From Sinorhizobium alkalisoli (lineage in GTDB: Bacteria > Pseudomonadota > Alphaproteobacteria > Rhizobiales > Rhizobiaceae), in contig NZ_CP034911.1 in assembly GCF_008932245.1 (NCBI RefSeq), forward strand, positions 248,001 to 312,000: 64,000 nucleotides of DNA, read 5' to 3'. Under the pieces are notes generated by a model. That model had not been told where the DNA came from. It worked only from the letters and a program-made list of their open reading frames with translations, and searched no databases. Every line of letters starts with the position of its first letter. Within the stretch, counting starts at the first letter, position 1. This document shows, piece by piece, positions 17,561 to 24,872 of this stretch. The translations under genes were made by a program, and so were the position numbers.

Positions 17561-18472
17561 CTATGAAATTCCGTCCAGTTTGAGGCTTTGCTGCGCAAGG
17601 CGAACGATGGTCGCGGTCAGCCCCTCCAGCTGGCGGACTGCCACGCGATGAACCTGCCATTGCACCGGCAAGTCGAAGCCTGTCCCTGTAATCAATTCTG
17701 TCAGAGTGCCCGACCTGAGATGGGCCGCAGCAAGGTGAAGCGGGACGATGCCCCATCCGAGGCCTGCGAGAGCTGCATCGAAGATGCTTGCGCGCGAGGG
17801 CAGGCGATGCACCGGGAACTCGACATCATCGCCGAGCGCAACTTTGACCCATCGCTTCGGCAAGGGGTCGGTCGGCCCCAGGGCCAGTCCAGGCGCTTTG
17901 ACCATCACCTCGGGGATTGCCCCTTGCGGAAAATGGCGGCTGCTATAGTCCGGTGTTGCCACGGCTACGAGGCGCAGGCGGCCCAACGAACTACTGTCGT
18001 GATCCTCAAGCCGTTCCTCGCCTAAGGTGACTGCAGCGACAACCTCGTCAGCTCGCAGCCTTTCTAGCGTCGGAATGGTCTCATTCAGAACCAGGTCGAC
18101 GAGAAACGGTGCACATCGCACGAAGTCGGAGACGGCATCCAGGATCCAGCTCCCGAGCCACTCCGGATTGGCGGCAATCCTGATGGTCATGCGTTCAGGC
18201 AGTGAGCCAGGACCGATGAGACTGGGCATGCTGGTGGCCAATTGGCGCTCGAGCAGTTCGACGCGCTCGAAATGGTGGACGAGCCGCGCACCCGCTGTGG
18301 TGGCGGAACAGGGACTTCCTCTGACGATCAGCGCGACGCCGAGACGTTGCTCCAGCTGCTTGACCCGCTGCGACACAGCTGATTGCGTAACCTTCAGTTC
18401 GCGCGCTGCCTTGTCGAAGCTGCCCAATCTGATGACGCAAACGACGGCCTTGACTGCCTGGTAGTCCATCAT
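17561..18472 (-). CDS. LysR-type regulator, ArgP/LysG-like
   Basis: A 303-residue LysR regulator: N-terminal HTH (GSFDKAARELKVTQSAVSQRVKQLEQRLGVALIVR) and a type 2 periplasmic-binding-fold effector domain. The MMDYQAVKAV start and overall pattern resemble ArgP/LysG, regulators that sense lysine, arginine or analogues and often control exporters. From memory, the canavanine-responsive MsiR of Mesorhizobium is of this group. Here it lies between an SMR exporter gene and hom, all on the same strand, so canavanine or arginine sensing is a reasonable guess. The two adjacent ATG codons at 18472 and 18469 are equivalent starts. Confidence 0.85.
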   Translation of the reverse strand: MMDYQAVKAVVCVIRLGSFDKAARELKVTQSAVSQRVKQLEQRLGVALIVRGSPCSATTAGARLVHHFERVELLERQLATSMPSLIGPGSLPERMTIRIAANPEWLGSWILDAVSDFVRCAPFLVDLVLNETIPTLERLRADEVVAAVTLGEERLEDHDSSSLGRLRLVAVATPDYSSRHFPQGAIPEVMVKAPGLALGPTDPLPKRWVKVALGDDVEFPVHRLPSRASIFDAALAGLGWGIVPLHLAAAHLRSGTLTELITGTGFDLPVQWQVHRVAVRQLEGLTATIVRLAQQSLKLDGIS

Positions 18473-18582
18473 CGCTCGAGTCCAGCCTGAATTTGAAGAA
18501 TGGCGAAGTTTGTTCTTGTCTGGGCTTAGGGCGTGAAATCGGTGACACCGCACCGCGCGAACGACCGCCGCAAGCCTTCTTT

Positions 18583-18903
18583 TCATCCTGCGTTCGACAG
18601 CTTCATCATCAGAAGACCTGAGACTATCATGGCGCCGGCGAGAATGCGCATTGGGGCAGCTGGCTCGTTCAAGACCAGGACGCCAAGCAGGAACGACCCG
18701 ACGGCTCCAATCCCAGTCCAGACGGTGTAGGCGGTGCCAAGCGGAAGAACCCGCATCGAGAATGAAAGCAGCACACCGCTTGCAATCATTGCGGTGACCG
18801 TGATTGCGGACGGAACGAGCAGTGTGAAGCCTTCGGACTTTTTCATATAGAAGGCCCAGACCACTTCGAGCAGCCCGGCGATGAGCAGAATAATCCAATG
18901 CAT
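18583..18903 (-). CDS. SMR transporter of the SugE/Gdx (guanidinium exporter) type
   Basis: A 106-residue four-helix inner-membrane protein that works as an antiparallel dimer exchanging a cation for protons. Residues that mark the Gdx subgroup fall at the expected positions: Gly10, Glu13, Trp16, Ser42, Tyr59 and Trp62, with the WTGIGAVGSF helix. Gdx proteins export guanidinium. Canavanine gamma-lyase releases hydroxyguanidine, so this exporter directly behind a PLP lyase gene probably removes that product (inference). No guanidine riboswitch was recognised upstream. The ATG at 18903 gives the standard length. Confidence 0.88.
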   Translation of the reverse strand: MHWIILLIAGLLEVVWAFYMKKSEGFTLLVPSAITVTAMIASGVLLSFSMRVLPLGTAYTVWTGIGAVGSFLLGVLVLNEPAAPMRILAGAMIVSGLLMMKLSNAG

Positions 18904-18934
18904 AGTGTGTTTCCTTGAGAACGTCGCTGACATA

Positions 18935-18965
18935 GCGGGAAGATCCCGACGAGAGGGCTTCCCGC
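18935..18965 (-). promoter_or_regulatory. Hairpin between PLP-lyase and SMR genes
   Basis: GCGGGAAG at 18935-18942 pairs perfectly with CTTCCCGC at 18958-18965 around a 15-base loop, 32 bases before the SMR start. There is no following U-run on the minus strand, so it looks less like a terminator than like an mRNA processing, stability or attenuation element. Confidence 0.4.
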
Positions 18966-18991
18966 TGCACCTGGCGTCTGAACTCGCGTCT

Positions 18992-20203
18992 TCAGGACCG
19001 GTCGAAGGTCTCGTCGAGAGCGTTTTTGATATCGGCGATGAGGTCCTCGGGATCCTCCAGGCCGATGGAAAGACGCAGATGTCCATATTTCTGGAAGTTC
19101 AGCGGATAGCGTTCGGCGCCTCCGCGGCCGCTCCCCCCGACGTGCACGATCAGGGTCTCGTCGTGACCGAGCGAGACCGCTGAGGTGATCACCTTCAGAT
19201 TGGAAACGAAACGGTTCTGGGCGTCCGGGTCCCCCTCAACCGCAAAGGCCATGACGCCGCCATAACCCTTGCCTGCAAATTGAGCCTTTGCGAGTTGGTG
19301 CTGGTCGTGGCTTTCGAGCCCGGGATAGGTGACGTAGGCAACCCGCTTGTCCTGGGCAAGGTAATGCGCAACGACCTGTGCGGTGGCAAACTGCTGCCTG
19401 AGGCGCAAGGGAAGCGTGACCGAGCCGCGGGTGATCAGCCAGGCATTGAAGGGGGAGATCGTTCCGCCGAGATCGACAAGGGCGTCCGCCTTGACATGAT
19501 GGATGAGCTCCTTGGAACCGACCACCACACCGCCCATGGCATCACCATGGCCATTGATGTACTTGGTCAGGGAGTGGATGACGAGATCGGCGCCGAGCGC
19601 CAGCGGCCGGAAAAAGGGGGGAGGCGTAAAGGTGGAGTCGACCGACAGAAGCGCGCCAGCCTGCCTGGCTATGGAGACCAGTGTCGCGATATCGGCAACC
19701 TTTGTGGTCGGATTGGCGATCGTTTCCGTATGGATCAGCTTCGTGTTGGGCCGGACGGCGGCTCTGACTGCCTCCATGTCGCCCATATCGACGAAGGTTG
19801 CCTCAATCTTGTAGCGCTGTGGCAAGAGCTCGGCGAAGAGCCGCCAGACGGCTTCATACGTGACATCGCCGACGATCACATGATCGCCGCTTTTCAGGAA
19901 GGTGAAGAACACGGCGTGAAGGGCAGCGACACCGGTTGCGAAAACGGCTGCGTCCTCTCCACCTTCCATGGCCGCCAGCTTGCGCTGCAGGCAGATCTGG
20001 TTATGACCGGAATTGCGTGTATAGGAAGGCGCCTCCGTGTCCGACCAATCCATGGTCGAGGGGTCGTAGGGCAGAAGATAGGAATTGGCCATGACGATTG
20101 GTGTGCGGATCGCGCCGGAGGTCTTGTCGATCTCGTTGCCGCCATGCACCGAAAGCGTGTTGAAGGAGAGCGTCGAAAGCTCGTGTTTGTCTGGTATGGA
20201 CAT
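18992..20203 (-). CDS. PLP-dependent Cys/Met-metabolism lyase (MetC/cystathionine lyase type), candidate canavanine gamma-lyase
   Basis: A 403-residue gamma-family PLP enzyme. Active-site motifs are intact: SYTRNSGHN (Tyr/Arg contacting the partner subunit's cofactor), ATGVAALHA, the stacking Tyr in DVTYEAV, DSTFTPPPF and the PLP lysine in HSLTKYINGHGDAMGG, then SLGHDETLI. By sequence alone it would be called cystathionine beta-lyase. Its place between an amino-acid ABC transporter and a Gdx-type exporter, with hom, aldehyde dehydrogenase and aspA further down the array, fits a gamma-lyase that cleaves canavanine to homoserine and hydroxyguanidine. The other intact candidate for that role in the window is the lyase at 5312. 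Confidence 0.85.
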   Translation of the reverse strand: MSIPDKHELSTLSFNTLSVHGGNEIDKTSGAIRTPIVMANSYLLPYDPSTMDWSDTEAPSYTRNSGHNQICLQRKLAAMEGGEDAAVFATGVAALHAVFFTFLKSGDHVIVGDVTYEAVWRLFAELLPQRYKIEATFVDMGDMEAVRAAVRPNTKLIHTETIANPTTKVADIATLVSIARQAGALLSVDSTFTPPPFFRPLALGADLVIHSLTKYINGHGDAMGGVVVGSKELIHHVKADALVDLGGTISPFNAWLITRGSVTLPLRLRQQFATAQVVAHYLAQDKRVAYVTYPGLESHDQHQLAKAQFAGKGYGGVMAFAVEGDPDAQNRFVSNLKVITSAVSLGHDETLIVHVGGSGRGGAERYPLNFQKYGHLRLSIGLEDPEDLIADIKNALDETFDRS

Positions 20204-20241
20204 GTCGTGGGCCTCTGATTGTTCTGGGTTTAAGGGCCGCG

Positions 20242-20931
20242 CTAGCGGCGCGTCGGCACAGCATTTTCGAGCTTCTGGAAGGCCCGGGTGATGAGAAAGG
20301 TCAGACCGACATAGAAGAGGGTGACGAGGAGCAGCGGTTCATAGACAAGCAGCGTGTCCTGGCGGATCTTGTAGGCGGCGCCATAGAGGTCCATGACCGT
20401 CACCGAAAACACGATCGGTGTGGCCTTGAGCTGAAGGACCACTTCTCCGGCGAAGGTGGGCAAGCCGATGCGGATCGCACGAGGAAGCCAGATCCGGCGC
20501 AGGATCGTGGCTGGCGACATACCAACAGCGCGAGCAGCCTCAAGTTCAACCTTCGGAACCGCCAACATGGCGCCTCTGAGGATCTCACCTTGATAGGCTG
20601 CAAAATTCAGCGTCAAAGCAAAGGCGGCGAAAAACAGGCCTTCTCGCAATATCGGCCACAGGAAACTTGTCCTCAGTCCCGGTACGTAAGGCAGATACGT
20701 GCCCAGGCCGTAGTAAATGAGCCAGAGCTGAATCAGAAGCGGTGTGCCGCGGAAGAACGTGCAGTATCCCTTCGCAAGCCAGCGTGCGCCGGGGCTCTTG
20801 CCCACCTGGGCAATCGCAAGGAAGATCGCCAGGCCAAAGCCGCAGGTCACCGAGATCACAAGCAGCAGGCAGGTGAGGAAAGCACCCTGCAGAATGAGAT
20901 CGCGGTAGGGGAAAATCCAGCTGAAATCCAT
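20242..20931 (-). CDS. Amino-acid ABC transporter permease (HisM type)
   Basis: A 229-residue inner-membrane permease with five to six hydrophobic segments and the HisMQ coupling loop pattern: YQGEILRGAMLAVPKVELEAARAVGMS around residue 130. It partners the permease 11 bases upstream, the ATPase at 22531 and the binding protein at 21732 to import a polar, probably cationic, amino acid. Basic amino acids or canavanine fit the neighbourhood. The stop lies 38 bases before the PLP-lyase start. Confidence 0.9.
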   Translation of the reverse strand: MDFSWIFPYRDLILQGAFLTCLLLVISVTCGFGLAIFLAIAQVGKSPGARWLAKGYCTFFRGTPLLIQLWLIYYGLGTYLPYVPGLRTSFLWPILREGLFFAAFALTLNFAAYQGEILRGAMLAVPKVELEAARAVGMSPATILRRIWLPRAIRIGLPTFAGEVVLQLKATPIVFSVTVMDLYGAAYKIRQDTLLVYEPLLLVTLFYVGLTFLITRAFQKLENAVPTRR

Positions 20932-20942
20932 GTCTGGCTCCC

Positions 20943-21665
20943 TTACACAACCGGTCTTTGTCCGCGACGGAAGTAGGCTTCCAGCGCAGCGAAGAGCATG
21001 TTCGAGACTATGGTGATGACGAGGTAGAGCACCGCCGCAGCCAGAAAGAACACCATGTATTCCTTGGTGTTGCTTGCTGCGACGCGCGCGGCAAGCGCCA
21101 GTTCCTGGTAACCGACGACGGCGATCAATGCACTGTCCTTGATGACCGACATCCAGAGATTGGCAAAGCCCGGCAGCGCGTTCGGGATGAGGCCTGGCAA
21201 GACGATCCTGCGGAAGCGCAACGCCGGACGCATTCCGAACGCTTTCGCGGCTTCCAGTTGCCCGACAGGGATTGCAAGGATTGCGCCGCGCAGCACCTCG
21301 GTCATGTAGGCACCCTGCACAAAGCCAAGGACCGCAATAGCCGCGATAAGACCGTTGATTTCGATAGGTCCCAGTCCCGCCCAGGCGAGGATACGGTTCA
21401 GGCCGTCTGTTCCGGCGTAATAGAGGGCAACGATCAAAATCAGCTCGGGTACGGCACGAATGATCGTGGTATAGGCATTAAGCAGGAGTTGGAGCGGCCG
21501 AAACCCACTCAGTTTTCCGAGCGCGCCGAACAGTCCGATTAGCATCCCGACCAGATATGCTCCGGACGAGATCAGGACAGTGGCCAGGGCACCCGCAAGG
21601 AGCACGCCTCCCCAGCCAGGAGGCGCGATGGACAGAAGATCCAGCGCTGAATGTGGGGGGTTCAT
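20943..21665 (-). CDS. Amino-acid ABC transporter permease (HisQ type)
   Basis: A 240-residue permease paralogous to the next gene. It has an N-terminal periplasmic stretch, hydrophobic helices and the coupling motif GAYMTEVLRGAILAIPVGQLEAAKAFGM around residue 115-145; RAVPELILIVALYYAG is typical of the HisQ/ArtQ group. It forms the membrane channel as a heterodimer with the HisM-type protein. Gene order binding protein, HisQ, HisM is conserved in rhizobial basic amino-acid transporters. Confidence 0.9.
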   Translation of the reverse strand: MNPPHSALDLLSIAPPGWGGVLLAGALATVLISSGAYLVGMLIGLFGALGKLSGFRPLQLLLNAYTTIIRAVPELILIVALYYAGTDGLNRILAWAGLGPIEINGLIAAIAVLGFVQGAYMTEVLRGAILAIPVGQLEAAKAFGMRPALRFRRIVLPGLIPNALPGFANLWMSVIKDSALIAVVGYQELALAARVAASNTKEYMVFFLAAAVLYLVITIVSNMLFAALEAYFRRGQRPVV

Positions 21666-21731
21666 GGGAAGCCTTCCAGTCAGGGCAGGGATCGCCGCAC
21701 AGCTGTGTGGCGATCCGCAACCGCCTTGGTC

Positions 21732-22493
21732 TCAATAGGGGTCGTAGTCGAAGTACTTCTTGCTGAATTCGGCATACTTGCCGCTGTGCCTGACGGCCTT
21801 GATGGCGGCGTTCAGTCTTTCGCGCAGCGCGTCGTCGCCCTTGCGCACACCACCGCCGACCCCTGCGCCGAGGATGGTGTCGTCCGGCTCGACATTGCCC
21901 TTGTACTCGCAGCACTCTTCTCCAAGATCGGTCTTCAGGAACTCCTTGAGCGGGCCAGTGTCGGCAAAGACGTAGTCGATGCGTCCGGAGGCAAGGTCCT
22001 GGAAAGACTCATCGACCGTCGCATAGCTCTTCTCGCTCGCGACGTCGGCAAAGTGTTTCTTGAAATAGGCGGATTGGGTGGTCGAGACGGCAATGCCCAC
22101 CGTCTTGTCCTTCAGCTCCTTAGCCGTGACCCCCATGGCGCCGTCCTTCGGGCCGATCATCCCCGCCAGCGCCGAATAGTACTTGTCGGTGAAGTCGATC
22201 CGCTTCTTGCGCTCGTCGGTGATTGACATGGAGGACCAGATCACATCGATCTTCTTGCTTTCCAGCGCCGGAATGAGGCCATCCCAGGCAACGTCGACGA
22301 TCGTGCATTTTTCCTTCAGCTCCTCACAGACGGCGTCCATCAGGTCGATCTCCCAGCCGATCGCCTTGCCGGAGGCGTCCTTGGTCGTGTAAGGCGGATA
22401 GGCCTCGTTGACGATGCCAAAGCGGATGTCGGCATACGCATCTGCCGCCATCATGAAGACGGCGATGGCCAGCGCTTTTCCCAGGTGCTTCAT
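21732..22493 (-). CDS. Periplasmic amino-acid binding protein (ABC transporter)
   Basis: A 253-residue family 3 solute-binding protein. A signal peptide ends after AYA near residue 22, followed by DIRFGIVNEAYPPYTTKDASG, the classic start of the ligand-binding lobe. A conserved Arg/Asp binding pair is likely in WSSMSITDERKKRIDFTDKYY near 85. Two cysteines (DLGEECCEYKG) are adjacent near residue 200, which is unusual. The ATG at 22493 rather than 22499 gives proper spacing from AAGGGG. It delivers the substrate to the adjacent permeases; similarity to lysine/arginine/ornithine binders suggests a cationic amino acid. Confidence 0.9.
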   Translation of the reverse strand: MKHLGKALAIAVFMMAADAYADIRFGIVNEAYPPYTTKDASGKAIGWEIDLMDAVCEELKEKCTIVDVAWDGLIPALESKKIDVIWSSMSITDERKKRIDFTDKYYSALAGMIGPKDGAMGVTAKELKDKTVGIAVSTTQSAYFKKHFADVASEKSYATVDESFQDLASGRIDYVFADTGPLKEFLKTDLGEECCEYKGNVEPDDTILGAGVGGGVRKGDDALRERLNAAIKAVRHSGKYAEFSKKYFDYDPY

Positions 22494-22530
22494 TTGCATT
22501 CCCCTTTTTGCTGTTGAAAAGATTGAGTGG

Positions 22531-23313
22531 TCAGTGCGAACCGGCTGCAACGAATTCTCTGCAGCGAGCGCTCGTGGGCGCGCCGAAGACCTGAGCGGGG
22601 GAACCTTCCTCCTCAACCTGGCCCTGGTGCAGAAACATGACGCGTGTCGAGACATCGCGAGCGAACTTCATCTCGTGGGTGACCATGATCATGGTGCGAC
22701 CCTCCTCGGCGAGGCCGCGGATGACCTTGAGCACCTCCCCGACGAGTTCGGGATCAAGGGCCGATGTCGGCTCATCGAACAGCATGACGGCGGGATCAAC
22801 GCAGAGTGCGCGAGCGATGGACGCGCGTTGCTGTTGTCCGCCTGACAGGAAGGCCGGGTAGGCATCCCTTTTGTCGTAAAGACCGACCTTGGCCAGCAGT
22901 GCTTCGGCCTTCTCGATGGCTATGGCCCGCTCGACCCCGAGCACATGTACCGGCGCTTCGATGACGTTCTGAAGGATGGTCATGTGCTGCCAGAGGTTGA
23001 AACTCTGGAAGACCATGCCCAGGCCGGTTCTCAGCCTTTCGATTTGGCGCCAGTTGGAGGGTTGCGATTTTCCGCCGCGCCCGCTTCGGAACGCGACTTC
23101 TTCGCCATTGATGCGGAAGGAACCACAATCCGGAATCTCAAGGAAGTTGATGCAGCGCAGGAAGGTGCTCTTGCCCGAACCTGACGATCCAATGATCGAG
23201 ACGACATCGCCTTTCTCGGCCGAGAGGGAAACGCCCTTCAGGACCTTATGGGCTCCGTAGCTCTTGTGAACATCACTCACGACCAGAGCGGGCGGGTGTT
23301 TCTCAGTGCGCAT
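22531..23313 (-). CDS. Amino-acid ABC transporter ATP-binding protein (HisP type)
   Basis: A 260-residue ATPase with Walker A GSSGSGKST near residue 40, the Q-loop in MVFQSFNLWQHM, the signature [15 protein letters not shown], Walker [15 protein letters not shown] and the switch histidine in MVTHEM. The HisP-family length and the VAFRSGRGGKSQPS insert before the Q-loop are typical of histidine/lysine/arginine transporters. The ATG at 23313 follows AAAGGAGG. It energises the HisQ/HisM pair. Confidence 0.93.
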   Translation of the reverse strand: MRTEKHPPALVVSDVHKSYGAHKVLKGVSLSAEKGDVVSIIGSSGSGKSTFLRCINFLEIPDCGSFRINGEEVAFRSGRGGKSQPSNWRQIERLRTGLGMVFQSFNLWQHMTILQNVIEAPVHVLGVERAIAIEKAEALLAKVGLYDKRDAYPAFLSGGQQQRASIARALCVDPAVMLFDEPTSALDPELVGEVLKVIRGLAEEGRTMIMVTHEMKFARDVSTRVMFLHQGQVEEEGSPAQVFGAPTSARCREFVAAGSH

Positions 23314-23497
23314 TGTTCCTCCTTTGCGATGCGACGAGTGCCCGCTCCTCCGGGCAAAGCTTCGCCGCCGCCGCGACGCCGCGACGTAATTTTTCTTTCG
23401 TGTCAGCGAATGACGCCGGTTGTCAGCTGCCTTCCACCCCCAGCCAGCGGCCACCGGTCAATATACTGACTTTCGCCACTTGCTCCGTAGGCGCCAG

Positions 23498-24184
23498 CTA
23501 TGCTGGGAGAAGGTTCTGCCTATAGACGTCGCACCCCGGCGCCAGTTGCCGAAGGCCGCTCACCAGCATGTTGGCCGCTTCCTCAAGCGCCTCCTCTGGC
23601 ATCGTTTCGAGACTCTCCAGGATGAACCACATTCGACCACCGATGGAATCCAGGCGCGTGCGCGTTCCCTGTCGCCAATTCCACCGGCGGCATGTCACGC
23701 CGATATCGTCGCGCCAGATCACCTCACCAACGGACGGATGTTCGATGATTGCCTCGCCATTCGCGACCGTGTCGAAGGCTTCCGTACCGTCGGCAATCGC
23801 CAGCCGCGGCTTGCCGACATAGGCATCAAAATTCTCGCCCCCGACGGGCACGGCAAAACGCAGGCTGACGGCATTGTAGAGGTCGACCAACGGATTGATG
23901 GTGGGTAGGCGACCGTCCTTTTCAACCCGCTTCTTCAGCGCCTGTGCAGAGCACGGCGTCCGGTTGGGCTTGGCCCCGAAACGGCTATAGACGTCTGCCC
24001 AACTGGCAAGATGGGCGTCGCCCCATTGTGGTCCACCGGCGCGTACGAAGTCACAGGCTTCCCCCAGGACGTCGCGCGCCATTGGCCCGCGGGTCGGATC
24101 GCTGGCATCAACCAAGATGCTGATCGCACGGAAATCCGGCGCTATTTCTGCGATAGACCTGTCGATGAGCGGAAAATCCAACAT
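23498..24184 (-). CDS. ctdA: B3/B4 domain protein, putative canavanyl-tRNA(Arg) deacylase
   Basis: A 228-residue stand-alone B3/B4 domain, the editing domain otherwise found in the beta subunit of phenylalanyl-tRNA synthetase. The core NPLVDLYNAVSLRFAVPVGG near residue 95 is diagnostic of the family, and the IADGTEAFD and GEVIWRDDIGVTCRRWNWRQG strands follow. A protein of this type (CtdA) is known to remove canavanine from mischarged tRNA-Arg in legume-associated bacteria. Its place at the head of the amino-acid transporter array and beside an XRE-cupin gene matches that role. It could also edit another non-protein amino acid. Confidence 0.75.
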   Translation of the reverse strand: MLDFPLIDRSIAEIAPDFRAISILVDASDPTRGPMARDVLGEACDFVRAGGPQWGDAHLASWADVYSRFGAKPNRTPCSAQALKKRVEKDGRLPTINPLVDLYNAVSLRFAVPVGGENFDAYVGKPRLAIADGTEAFDTVANGEAIIEHPSVGEVIWRDDIGVTCRRWNWRQGTRTRLDSIGGRMWFILESLETMPEEALEEAANMLVSGLRQLAPGCDVYRQNLLPA

Positions 24185-24214
24185 GCCCTCTAGCTCCCAT
24201 TGACCAATTTAGTC

Positions 24215-24220
24215 TATAAT
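24215..24220 (+). promoter_or_regulatory. Candidate -10 box directly before the XRE-cupin gene
   Basis: TATAAT at 24215-24220 ends seven bases before the ATG at 24228. A start point at the usual distance would fall at or beside the ATG, implying a leaderless or nearly leaderless mRNA. No convincing -35 box is present at 17 bases upstream, so an activator may be needed. The whole divergent gap to the B3/B4 gene is only 43 bases. Confidence 0.35.
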
Positions 24221-24227
24221 ACCGACC

Positions 24228-24851
24228 ATGGAAAAGAAAGTCAATATATCGACCGAAACGGTCGCTGATGTCGAGCGCGTCAGCGCAACCGTCTCGCAGA
24301 ACCTGAAAACCTTCAGGCGCCAGAGCGGCCTGACGCTGGACGAACTGTCCCGGAAGTCCGGCGTGAGCAAGGGCATGCTGGTCGAGATCGAGAAGGGAAC
24401 AGCCAATCCGAGCATCGCCACGCTGTGCCGGGCCGCCACCGCCTTGGGCGTGTCGGTTGCGGATTTCGTCGGGGTGGCGTCGAGTGTTCCTGTTCGCATA
24501 GTCCCAGCACAGGACGCATCGACCCTGTGGCACGGTCCGAAGGGCGGAAGCGCAACACTTCTCGTTGGAACCAACGGGCCGGACGAGATCGAGCTGTGGC
24601 GCTGGACGCTTTTCCCGGGCGAGATATTTGAATCTCCCGGCCATTCGCCCGGCACACTCGAGCTCATTAACGTCGAAACGGGTGAGCTCACCCTGAAGTT
24701 CGCAGACAGCGAGCACTTGGTTCACGCGGGTTCATCCGTTCTGGCGCGAACCGAAGACAAGCACGCCTACATGAATTGTGGAAACGATGAACTACGGTTC
24801 GTAATGGCTGTGGCGGAACTGCAGCGACCTCGGGTGAGGACGGGTCTTTAG
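24228..24851 (+). CDS. XRE family regulator with C-terminal cupin domain
   Basis: A 207-residue regulator: an N-terminal XRE helix-turn-helix (LKTFRRQSGLTLDELSRKSG then GMLVEIEKGTANPSIATL, residues about 25-75) and a C-terminal cupin barrel that binds a small effector (about 110-195, with GHSPGTLELINVETGEL). It is divergent from the B3/B4 gene with a 43-base gap, so autoregulation plus control of that gene is likely. In a canavanine locus the effector could be canavanine, arginine or hydroxyguanidine (inference). A gamma-lyase paralogue follows 21 bases downstream. Confidence 0.88.
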   Translation: MEKKVNISTETVADVERVSATVSQNLKTFRRQSGLTLDELSRKSGVSKGMLVEIEKGTANPSIATLCRAATALGVSVADFVGVASSVPVRIVPAQDASTLWHGPKGGSATLLVGTNGPDEIELWRWTLFPGEIFESPGHSPGTLELINVETGELTLKFADSEHLVHAGSSVLARTEDKHAYMNCGNDELRFVMAVAELQRPRVRTGL

Positions 24852-24872
24852 CGATCGACGATCGGGGCGCAG

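Noticed and set aside
18904..18991. Possible guanidine-II riboswitch before the SMR gene
   Set aside because: The motif needs two hairpins each with an ACGR loop. Only one hairpin with a 15-base loop is present; a CTGAA...TTCAG stem nearby has ACGC inside but no partner.
24185..24227. Guanidine riboswitch before the B3/B4 (ctdA-like) gene
   Set aside because: The gap is 43 bases, too short for any guanidine riboswitch class plus ribosome site.
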